A stretch of 56,416 bases of DNA from the NCBI GenBank assembly GCA_035454885.1, contig DATIGE010000062.1:1-56416 (forward strand), read 5' to 3'. The notes beneath the pieces are model-generated. The model was not told the origin of the DNA. It was given only the letters and a program-made list of their open reading frames with translations, and ran no database searches. Positions 49,697-56,416 of this stretch are shown in pieces. The stretch is from a bacterium (lineage in GTDB: Bacteria > UBA10199 > JACPAL01 > GCA-016699445). Position numbers and translations under genes: made by a program. The number at the start of each line of letters is the position of its first letter. Position 1 is the stretch's first letter.

Positions 49697-50314
49697 ATGA
49701 CTCGAGCGACCATGAGCCGAGTCTTCATCACCGATCCCAAGAATCCGGAAGGGAGCCCCCTGGCCGAGGCGCATTTCGGGGAAGGATTCGAGAACGGCTG
49801 GGCCGGTCCCTTCTCAAATGACGGCGAGATCACCAATACCGAGCGCGATCACGCCCTTGCGCAACTCCAAGATGGCATCAATAGCCAGATTCACGGCGAA
49901 GGCGGCCCCCTCGGCCTGGGCGGGCTGGGAGGAATCAACGAGGTCTATCTCCAGCCCTGGCGCCTGGACGGCGTGGACCGTTACGACGTCCCCGATGGGA
50001 CGACCCGCCGGGTCACCCTCCACCTGGAGGAAAGCTACAGTCGACCGGCGGGTTTCTTGTTCTTTCAAGAGACAGCGACGGCCGTGCGCGACGTCGAAGT
50101 GACCCTCCGATGGGAACACGGCCGGGTGACGATCTATCCGGGCACGGTCCCTCCCTACGCGTCAACGCCGCCGGCGGCACCGGGGGCCCCACAGCCCGAT
50201 CCCATCGGCGAGGCTTGGGATTCCATGGTCAGCGGGGTCCAGAATTTCTTCTCGAACACGGCCCCCCACGCGATGACCTCCGCCTGGAAGTCGATCGCCA
50301 GCGTGTTTGCGTAA
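49697..50314 (+). CDS. Hypothetical protein (205 aa)
   Basis: ATG 49697 (MTRATMSRVFITDPKNPEG) has only a weak AGG upstream; the ATG at 49712 is an alternative. The product is soluble, with a Gly-rich stretch (GEGGPLGLGGLGGINEV), a beta-rich middle (RRVTLHLEESYSRPAGFLFFQETATAVRDVEVTLRWEHGRVTIYPG), a Pro/Ala linker and a C-terminal amphipathic stretch. No family is recognised. The last 86 nt overlap the convergent C45-like gene on the opposite strand. Codon use is GC-rich like the rest of the genome despite the AT-rich upstream segment. Confidence 0.55.
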   Translation: MTRATMSRVFITDPKNPEGSPLAEAHFGEGFENGWAGPFSNDGEITNTERDHALAQLQDGINSQIHGEGGPLGLGGLGGINEVYLQPWRLDGVDRYDVPDGTTRRVTLHLEESYSRPAGFLFFQETATAVRDVEVTLRWEHGRVTIYPGTVPPYASTPPAAPGAPQPDPIGEAWDSMVSGVQNFFSNTAPHAMTSAWKSIASVFA

Positions 50315-51386
50315 GAAGACTCATCCCAGGCGAAGTCTCGTCGGGCCTCTTGCGAAAGACCTCCAACGTCAGATGCCCGGTGTCGATCAAGGCGCAGGCG
50401 ACCGTCGCCCCGGTCTCATCCGTCGAGTCCGCCTCCCTCCAGACGGCGTAAGGGAGGCCGGAGCGGTCCGAGAGGATCCTTCGCGCCGCGCGGACGGCCT
50501 CCGTTCTTGTCCAGGCTTCCCGCCGTCGCCGCGCCTCCTCATCCAACAGGGCCTTCGCCGCATGGTAACGCGCCAGCGAGGAGATGCCCGGCGGAGGGGC
50601 GGATCGTCTCAAGCCCGCGTCCAGGTAGTGATTGGCGTGGACGGCGGGAAGCCTCGGCCGCCAGAAGGCAACCTTCTTGGAGGTGAGCTCCAGCCCCAAA
50701 TATTGCGAGCCCTGGGCCAGATGGATCCCCTGGCCAAAGGCGCGGGCGTGCCTCTTGGCCCAGTTCACGACGTCCTCGAAATTCCGCGCGGTCACCAGAT
50801 GCCGCGTGATGAAGATCCGCGGGACGCCGACTCGACGGTCGGGGGGCGCGAGGTAGTTGATCGCGTGCCCAAGCCCGAAGGAATTGACGCCCGAGGAAAG
50901 CCCCGGGAGGTAGCCGTCGTACGCGAGGATGGCGTAGGCGCATTCGGGAAGCCTCGCCTTGAGCACGAAGACGTCGTTCCGCCTCGGGTCCCAGTCCTCG
51001 TTGTGCGCGATCAAGATCCCGGGGCCTCGCGGCGTTTCAAAAGGAAGAACGAGCGTCGTGCATTTGTCCGCGTAGGCCTGCAGCTCGGTCAGATTGAGAC
51101 GGAAGAGATCGGCGAACGGAAGACCGGCCCCTTCCGCCAGGGCGCGAACCTCCCCGAGATAACGGGGCACGGCGCGCGCGGCGGCGAGGAATCCCCTTTC
51201 GAGCGACCGGAGCCGGTCCTTCTTGCCCCGATAGACGCGCGCCAGCAGGCGGTTCCAGTAGTCCACCCGGCGGGCGATCACGGCCGAGCGTTTCTTGCCG
51301 AGCTGATGGGCGACTTCAAAGGGGTCGCCCGACAGTTCGACGACCTCCAAGGGCGCCCTCTGGAATGCCGAATTTCGCCTGCCCAT
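50229..51386 (-). CDS. C45-family peptidase / acyltransferase-like Ntn hydrolase
   Basis: A 385-aa protein with features of the acyl-CoA:6-aminopenicillanic-acid acyltransferase (C45) family: ADKCTTLVLPFETPRGPGILIAHNEDWDP, where the Cys would be the Ntn nucleophile, then ILAYDGYLPGLSSGVNSFGLGHAINYL and YLGLELTSKKVAFW. The N-terminal propeptide region (LEVVELSGDPFEVAHQLGKK) is typical. The last ~30 residues (SLLTQTRWRSTSRRRSSRGG) are low-complexity and read through the 3' end of the convergent gene, suggesting that an original stop was lost. The substrate is unknown. Confidence 0.8.
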   Translation of the reverse strand: MGRRNSAFQRAPLEVVELSGDPFEVAHQLGKKRSAVIARRVDYWNRLLARVYRGKKDRLRSLERGFLAAARAVPRYLGEVRALAEGAGLPFADLFRLNLTELQAYADKCTTLVLPFETPRGPGILIAHNEDWDPRRNDVFVLKARLPECAYAILAYDGYLPGLSSGVNSFGLGHAINYLAPPDRRVGVPRIFITRHLVTARNFEDVVNWAKRHARAFGQGIHLAQGSQYLGLELTSKKVAFWRPRLPAVHANHYLDAGLRRSAPPPGISSLARYHAAKALLDEEARRRREAWTRTEAVRAARRILSDRSGLPYAVWREADSTDETGATVACALIDTGHLTLEVFRKRPDETSPGMSLLTQTRWRSTSRRRSSRGGPCSRRNSGPR

Positions 51387-51395
51387 GGATGGCCC

Positions 51396-51887
51396 CTACT
51401 TGACGGAAACGAAGATATCGACCGCCTCCGGCTGATCATTCCGGTAGAGGTCGAAGTCGGCCGTGAACGCGCGCTCATAGGGTGAGCCTGTTTCAAAGTA
51501 TCTCTTGATCTCGTCCCACGTGCGCATCACGGCGTCCGGCATCGGGCCGCGGGCCTCAAAGAGAAGGTAGGAACCGGCGGGAACCGACATCGCGACCAGG
51601 CCCTCCGGCACGTCGTCGCCCACTTCGGTGACCTCGCATCCGGCCAGGGCCGCATAGGATCCGTATTCCCGGCTCTTGGGATCGCGATTGTAATCGGTGC
51701 AGACGCCGACATGCTCGTTCGGATCCCTCCGGTTGGCAATTTTTTCCTCGACCTTCTCGGCAAAAAAAGTGCGCCATAGAAGCGGGATGCGCGCCGTCCC
51801 CAACCCCGCTTCCAAAGCCTCCGAGGTGGTGACTTCGATTCCCATCACGAAAAACTCGTCCAGTTCGACCAAGACCGGTTCTTTCAT
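51396..51887 (-). CDS. GyrI-like / effector-binding domain protein
   Basis: The ATG at 51887 follows AGGAG. The 163-aa product (MKEPVLVELDEFFVMGIEVTTSEA...IPLLWRTFF) matches the pattern of stand-alone GyrI-like small-molecule-binding domains: WRTFFAEKVEEKI, GVCTDYNRDPKSREYGSYAALAGCEV, VPAGSYLLFEARGPMPDAVMRTWDEIKRYF and AFTADFDLYRND. No DNA-binding domain is attached. It overlaps the methyltransferase gene by 4 nt. The family role is binding of ligands or DNA gyrase inhibition; the ligand here is unknown. Confidence 0.82.
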   Translation of the reverse strand: MKEPVLVELDEFFVMGIEVTTSEALEAGLGTARIPLLWRTFFAEKVEEKIANRRDPNEHVGVCTDYNRDPKSREYGSYAALAGCEVTEVGDDVPEGLVAMSVPAGSYLLFEARGPMPDAVMRTWDEIKRYFETGSPYERAFTADFDLYRNDQPEAVDIFVSVK

Positions 51888-52642
51888 GAAGATCGCTCCT
51901 CTTGCACGCGTCCTACCCTCAAATAGAGGGGCCAAACAACCGTCTTCGTCGTTTCCGAAGGTCCCCAAACCTTCTTGAGCTCGGGCAAGATCAAATCCAT
52001 CGGGTCATTTCCCGTCGCCTCCCGATAGCGTTGCGTTGCCGACCACGATTCCCAATAGGCCAACATTTGATTGAGGTTCCACTCCAACTCCATCCGAAAA
52101 CGGGGCGCCGCGATCTCCTCGAACGGGAAGGGAATGGTCTGGTATTTTTCCACCAGCCATTTCGCGTCCGGCGGCCAGTAAGGGCCCACGATGCCCGCGA
52201 AATATTTTTCCAACACCGGATCGATTTCCGGCGAAACGGAATGCCGGCCGTAGCCCCACACCGCCAGGACCGCCCCCGGGCGGCTCACGCGTCTCACCTC
52301 GGCGAAGAATTTGTCGAAATCCAGCCAATGAAAGGCCTGGGCCACCGCAATCATGTCGACGCTTGCCCCGGGAAGGCCGGAGTTCTCGGCGGCGGCCACA
52401 CGGTAGGTGATCGTGTCGCGGGGCACCGCCTGGGCAATCTGCGACGCGCTCAGGTCCGTCGCAATCACTTTTTGAAACCGCATGGCCAGCGAGACCGACG
52501 CCTGGCCGTTTCCGCAGGCGCAGTCCCAGACAACCTCGCGGCGCGCGGGCAACGACGCCAAAAAATCGTAGAGGGCTTCGGGATACGTCGGCCGGCTCTT
52601 GGCGTAAGCGGCGGCCAGTTTGGAAAAATGGTCTTGGGCCAT
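51884..52642 (-). CDS. Class I SAM-dependent methyltransferase
   Basis: A 252-aa protein starting MAQDHFSKLAAAYAKSRPTYPEALYDFLAS, a common opening of this methyltransferase group. The SAM motif I is VVWDCACGNGQASVSLA, followed by IATDLSASQIAQA, AAENSGLPGASVDMIAVAQAFHWLDFDKFFAEVRRVSRPGAVLAVWGYG. The third glycine position of motif I is Cys-Gly-Asn, which is usual in this subgroup. A GTG 12 nt upstream would add 4 residues. The substrate is unknown. It is coupled to the GyrI-like gene by a 4-nt overlap. Confidence 0.88.
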   Translation of the reverse strand: MAQDHFSKLAAAYAKSRPTYPEALYDFLASLPARREVVWDCACGNGQASVSLAMRFQKVIATDLSASQIAQAVPRDTITYRVAAAENSGLPGASVDMIAVAQAFHWLDFDKFFAEVRRVSRPGAVLAVWGYGRHSVSPEIDPVLEKYFAGIVGPYWPPDAKWLVEKYQTIPFPFEEIAAPRFRMELEWNLNQMLAYWESWSATQRYREATGNDPMDLILPELKKVWGPSETTKTVVWPLYLRVGRVQEERSS

Positions 52643-52705
52643 GTCAGAGCACACTCTTCACCATCGGGTGCGACATGGCCACATCCTACGGGGATTCGAC
52701 GGCTC

Positions 52706-54838
52706 TCACAACCGCACATTGCGCAGCCGGAGGGCGTTTCCGATCACGGACACCGAGCTCAAGCTCATCGCCGCGGCGGCGATCATCGGCGAGAGCAGAA
52801 TGCCGAAGAAGGGATACAGAACGCCCGCGGCGACCGGCACGCCCAAGGCGTTGTAGACGAAGGCAAAGAAGAGGTTCTGCCGGATGTTGCTCATCACCGA
52901 ACGGCTCAGGTGAATCGCCCGCACGATGCCGCGCAAGTCGCCCTTCACCAGCGTGACACCCGCGCTTTCCATCGCGATGTCGGCGCCCGTGCCCATGGCG
53001 ATGCCCACGTCGGCTTCCGCCAGCGCCGGGGCGTCGTTGACGCCGTCGCCCGCCATGGCCACGCGGCACCCCATGTCCTGGAGATGCTCGATGGCGCGTC
53101 CTTTTTGATCGGGGAGCACCCCCGCTATCACGTCATCGAGGGCCAGCTCCTTCGCCACGGCCTTCGCGGTCACGGGATTATCGCCGGTGAGCATCACGAT
53201 GCGCAGGCCCATCGCCTTCAAGTCCGCCAACGCCTCGCGCGCGCCCTCCTTGATGGGATCCTTCACGCCCATGAGACCGGCCAACTTATTGTCGTGCACC
53301 ACATACACGGCCGTGTACCCGTCCTCACGCAGCGACTGCATGCACTTCTGAAACATCTCATTCACAAAGAAATCGATCTTGAGCGTGGCCAAGAGCCGGT
53401 CGTTGCCGAGGGCCGCGAATTTCCCGCCGATCTCGCCCGTCACTCCCTGCCCCGTATACGACTTAAACTTTTCCACCTCGTCCGGGACGATGCCGTCGCG
53501 CCGCGCGGCTTGGGCGATGGCGGCCGCCAGGGGATGCTCGCTGCCGGCCTCCAACGATGCGGCGAGTTTCAAGAGCCCCTCTTTGGTGAATCCCGAGTTG
53601 GGCAGGATCGCGTCGAGGACCGGCTTGCCTTGGGTCAAGGTGCCGGTCTTGTCGACCACCAGCGTGTCGATCTTCTCGAGGGTTTCGAGCGCCTCGGCGT
53701 CCTTGATCAGGACTCCGGCCATGGCGCCCCGTCCCGTCCCCACCATGATCGACATGGGCGTGGCCAACCCCAGGGCGCACGGGCACGCGATGATGAGAAC
53801 GGCCACGGCGTTGACCAGGGCGTGGGTCAACCTCGGGTCGGGTCCCCAGAGGGACCAGGCGGCGAACGCAAGCAGGGCCACGACAACGACGGCGGGAACA
53901 AACCAGCTCGAGACGACGTCGGCCAAACTTTGGATCGGCGCGCGGGTCCGCTGGGCCTCGGCGACCATCCTCACGATCTGGGCCAGTAGGGTCTCGCTCC
54001 CGACCCTTTCGGCCTTCATCACGAAGGTTCCGGTCCCGTTGATCGTTCCTCCGGTGACCCGGCTTTCCGCGACTTTCTCCACGGGGATCGGCTCGCCCGT
54101 CACCATCGATTCGTCGACGGTGCTCTCCCCCTCCGCAACCATCCCGTCCACCGGCACCTTCTCGCCGGGACGCACGCGCAAGCGGTCTCCCGGTTGAACG
54201 CGGTCCAGGGGCACATCCTCCTCGGAACCATCCGCTCTCACGCGGCGCGCCGTCTTGGGGGCCAGCTCCAACAAGGCCCGGATCGCGCTCGAGGTCTTGC
54301 TCCGGGCCTTGAGCTCCAGGACTTGCCCCAAGAGCACCAAGGTCGTGATGACGGCGGCGGATTCGAAATACACGTCGTGCCGCTTCAGGATCATCGCGGC
54401 CACGCTGTAGAAATAGGCCGTCCCCGTTCCGATGCCGATCAGCGTGAACATGTTGGGACTCCGATGACGGATGGAATCAAAGGCGCGTTCGAAGATCGGA
54501 AATCCACACCAGAGGACGACGGGGGTCGAGAGAATGAGTTGAGCGACGATGGAAATGGGATGGGGGATGCGGAGCGTCATCCCAACCATCGCCAAGAGAA
54601 AAACGGGAACCGTCAGGGCGAGCGAGATCCAGAAACGCAGGCCCATCCGGTCGTGATCCGGCCGTTCCTCCGGACCGATCGCCGGCTCCTCGGGCTCCAG
54701 ATCCATGCCGCACTTGGGGCAGGAACCGGGCCCGGCCCGGCGGATTTCCGGATGCATCGGACAAATGTAGATCGCCGAAGGACCGATTTTCTTGGGGGAT
54801 GGGGACTTCGCCTCGGAACAACAGGAATGTTCTTCCAT
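52706..54838 (-). CDS. copA: Copper-type heavy-metal P1B-ATPase
   Basis: A 710-aa metal-exporting ATPase. The N-terminus lacks a classic HMA domain but has a heavy-metal-binding knuckle ([26 protein letters not shown], about residues 24-49). Transport motif CPC ([13 protein letters not shown], about 351), phosphorylation site [10 protein letters not shown] (about 394), SEHPLAAAI, the MLTGDNP hinge and [10 protein letters not shown] are intact. The last two helices contain [17 protein letters not shown] and [16 protein letters not shown], where Asn-Tyr and Met-Ser-Ser indicate Cu(I). It begins 1 nt after the helicase stop. Confidence 0.95.
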   Translation of the reverse strand: MEEHSCCSEAKSPSPKKIGPSAIYICPMHPEIRRAGPGSCPKCGMDLEPEEPAIGPEERPDHDRMGLRFWISLALTVPVFLLAMVGMTLRIPHPISIVAQLILSTPVVLWCGFPIFERAFDSIRHRSPNMFTLIGIGTGTAYFYSVAAMILKRHDVYFESAAVITTLVLLGQVLELKARSKTSSAIRALLELAPKTARRVRADGSEEDVPLDRVQPGDRLRVRPGEKVPVDGMVAEGESTVDESMVTGEPIPVEKVAESRVTGGTINGTGTFVMKAERVGSETLLAQIVRMVAEAQRTRAPIQSLADVVSSWFVPAVVVVALLAFAAWSLWGPDPRLTHALVNAVAVLIIACPCALGLATPMSIMVGTGRGAMAGVLIKDAEALETLEKIDTLVVDKTGTLTQGKPVLDAILPNSGFTKEGLLKLAASLEAGSEHPLAAAIAQAARRDGIVPDEVEKFKSYTGQGVTGEIGGKFAALGNDRLLATLKIDFFVNEMFQKCMQSLREDGYTAVYVVHDNKLAGLMGVKDPIKEGAREALADLKAMGLRIVMLTGDNPVTAKAVAKELALDDVIAGVLPDQKGRAIEHLQDMGCRVAMAGDGVNDAPALAEADVGIAMGTGADIAMESAGVTLVKGDLRGIVRAIHLSRSVMSNIRQNLFFAFVYNALGVPVAAGVLYPFFGILLSPMIAAAAMSLSSVSVIGNALRLRNVRL

Positions 54839-54839
54839 A

Positions 54840-56123
54840 TCACCGTCGGCGGCGCCCGAAGGGCTTCACCTTCAACTCCACGTAGGGCGGCACGCCCGGC
54901 ACCGTGCAGCGCGGGATCTCCTTACCCAAGGCCGCCTCGACCTCTTTGATCATCGGCTTGTCCTGCCAGGTCCCGATGGTCGAAACGATACCGACGGCCC
55001 CGGCGCGGGCGGTGCGGCCGGCGCGGTGGATGTACTCTTCCACGGTGTCCGGGATCTCGAAGTTGATGATGTGCTCGATGGCCGGGATGTCCAGCCCCCG
55101 CGAGGCGATGCCGGTGGCGACCAGGATCCTGTGTTCCCCTTCCCGGAATCCCTGCAAGGCGTCCACGCGCTCCTTTTGCGAGCGATTGGAGTGGATCTTC
55201 GTCACCGGGTGGCCTTCCCTCTCCAGAACGCCGCAGAGCCAGTCGGCGTCGAGCTTGGTGCGCGTAAAGATGAGCGTGCTCCCCAGCTCCTGATGCACGA
55301 GGGCCAGCAGGCAATCCCTCTTGTGCTCCGTCTTGACGAGATAAACGCGATGCGTGATCCCCAAGGCCGCGCGCCCCACGGGCAATATATCGATGCGTTT
55401 GGGGTCCAGCAGGTACCTCTGGGCCAGGCGCTCGATGGGCGGCGGCATCGTGGCCGAAAACATCATCGTCCGGCGCTGGCGCGGCACGGCGTCCAAGATC
55501 CTCGTGATCTGGGGCAGAAAACCCATGTCCAACATGTGGTCGGCCTCGTCCAGGACGAGCTCCTTCACCTGCGAAAGCGAAACGGTCCGGTGCTCCATGT
55601 GGTCGACGAGACGCCCCGGCGTCGCCACGACGATGTCCGGGCCGGCCTGAAGGTCGCGGATCTGAGGATTCATCTTCACACCGCCGATCACGCACGCGGT
55701 GGTCAGGTCGTGATGCCTTCCAAAGAGGTCGAGAAAGGCCTTGGTCTGGAGGGCGATCTCGCGCGTGGGACAAAGGATCAGGCCCAGCGGCGACTTGGCG
55801 ACTCCCTCGTGGTGCACGAGCCGCTCAGCCATGGGGATGACGAAGGCGGCCGTCTTTCCGGATCCGGTTTGGGCCAATCCAATGATGTCGCTCCCCGTCA
55901 GCGCCGTGGGAATGACCGCGGCCTGGATGGGCGTGGGATGCTTGAACCCGATGTGATGGACGGCGTTGAGGATCGAGGGCGAGAGACCCAACGATTCGAA
56001 GGTGTCCTGGGTCGTGAAAACGGGGTGGCGCCCCATCGCCACCACTTCTTCGGCCGTCATCTCGGGGGGGACTTCGTCCCCTTCTTCTTCAAGCAGCGCC
56101 GGGGTCTCCTTTATTTCTTCCAT
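54840..56123 (-). CDS. DEAD-box ATP-dependent RNA helicase
   Basis: A 427-aa RNA helicase of the RhlE/DbpA-like group. Motifs in order: Q motif ([26 protein letters not shown]), Walker A AQTGSGKT (about 85-92), [19 protein letters not shown] ([13 protein letters not shown], about 190), SAT, then [41 protein letters not shown] and [10 protein letters not shown]. It has a 30-residue acidic N-terminal extension and a short basic tail (FGRRRR). It unwinds RNA in ribosome assembly, decay or cold response. It is divergent from the kinase gene at the right edge. Confidence 0.93.
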   Translation of the reverse strand: MEEIKETPALLEEEGDEVPPEMTAEEVVAMGRHPVFTTQDTFESLGLSPSILNAVHHIGFKHPTPIQAAVIPTALTGSDIIGLAQTGSGKTAAFVIPMAERLVHHEGVAKSPLGLILCPTREIALQTKAFLDLFGRHHDLTTACVIGGVKMNPQIRDLQAGPDIVVATPGRLVDHMEHRTVSLSQVKELVLDEADHMLDMGFLPQITRILDAVPRQRRTMMFSATMPPPIERLAQRYLLDPKRIDILPVGRAALGITHRVYLVKTEHKRDCLLALVHQELGSTLIFTRTKLDADWLCGVLEREGHPVTKIHSNRSQKERVDALQGFREGEHRILVATGIASRGLDIPAIEHIINFEIPDTVEEYIHRAGRTARAGAVGIVSTIGTWQDKPMIKEVEAALGKEIPRCTVPGVPPYVELKVKPFGRRRR

Positions 56124-56210
56124 CGATCTTGCTTCTTACCTAGCCGATCCATAATCTGCAACCCACACTATAGTGCGATCCAAAACTTAGATTATTGGAG
56201 GATTTGTCAC

Positions 56211-56416
56211 GTGCGTTTCGACCACCTCTTGCCCGAAGTCATCTTTCAAACGGCCGAGGAGCAGGGCTTGCGCCCCACCGGCGTCCTCTTCCCTCTCAAC
56301 AGCTATGAAAACCGCGTCTATGAGATCGGGATCGAGGACGAGGAGACGGGAAAACCCACGGCCATCGTGGCCAAGTATTACCGCCCCGGCCGCTGGAGCC
56401 AGGAGACGATCGCCGA
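56211..56416 (+). CDS. srkA: SrkA/YihE-like stress response kinase (partial, N-terminus)
   Basis: The GTG at 56211 has GGAGG 8 nt upstream. The 68 visible residues (VRFDHLLPEVIFQTAEEQGLRPTGVLFPLNSYENRVYEIGIED...IVAKYYRPGRWSQETIA) match the start of the SrkA/YihE eukaryotic-like kinase family, including LNSYENRVYxxGIED and the KxYRPGRW block with the ATP-binding Lys. The family is a Ser/Thr kinase acting in the response to envelope and oxidative stress. The gene runs off the right edge, so catalytic residues are not visible. Confidence 0.85.
   Translation, partial: MRFDHLLPEVIFQTAEEQGLRPTGVLFPLNSYENRVYEIGIEDEETGKPTAIVAKYYRPGRWSQETIA

Overview
The window is about 56 kb of GC-rich bacterial chromosome. 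Its genes are densely packed, on both strands, and often overlap by 4 nt (ATGA/GTGA). The gene content points to a Gram-negative, respiring, probably uncultivated bacterium of the former Deltaproteobacteria or a related phylum: two complex I gene sets, an F0 cluster separate from F1 with a signal-peptide-bearing c subunit, the hopanoid enzyme HpnH, LemA/DUF2207, a PP2C-FHA protein and a lipoprotein. The lineage is inferred from gene content only.

Layout. 1-7800: a partial membrane protein, then tmk-holB-metG (thymidylate kinase, clamp-loader delta', Met-tRNA synthetase), a PP2C-FHA signalling protein, tRNA-Arg(ACG) next to a palindrome cluster, and small unknown proteins. 7800-18552: the first complex I operon, nuoA-B-C-D-H-I-J-K-L-M-N, directly followed by a second nuoA. 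18568-23657: an intruding block, mostly minus strand, holding DUF1428, a 5'-truncated gene, an AT-rich orphan gene, a frameshifted SUI1/YciH gene and DUF2207-LemA. 23680-37812: the second complex I operon, nuoB-(exported protein)-C-D-E-F-G-H-(acyltransferase)-J-K-L-M-N. 37870-40879 (minus): hemL-atpZ-atpI-atpB-atpE. 40904-49552: MBOAT-like fragment, HpnH, lipoprotein, patatin-like lipase, a Rossmann-like orphan, exonuclease III, a FadE-type acyl-CoA dehydrogenase and a small CPXCG protein. 49697-56416: an unknown protein, a minus-strand run (C45 peptidase-like, GyrI-like, methyltransferase, copper P-type ATPase, DEAD-box helicase) and the start of a SrkA-like kinase.

The most notable system is the pair of complementary complex I sets. 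Set 1 has no NADH-input module (nuoEFG). Set 2 has nuoEFG but no nuoI, and a PlsC-like acyltransferase gene sits where nuoI is expected. The single NuoI therefore belongs to set 1, although set 2 would need it to link NuoG to NuoB. NuoG is only 478 aa, and NuoH of set 2 has an apparent extra two-helix insertion. The two sets begin with similar TTGACA promoters with 18-bp spacers, and palindromic REP-like elements mark several junctions of set 2 and the atp cluster. Together the region encodes quinone-linked proton pumping and the membrane half of ATP synthase.

All calls come from reading the sequence and from family knowledge; no database search was run.
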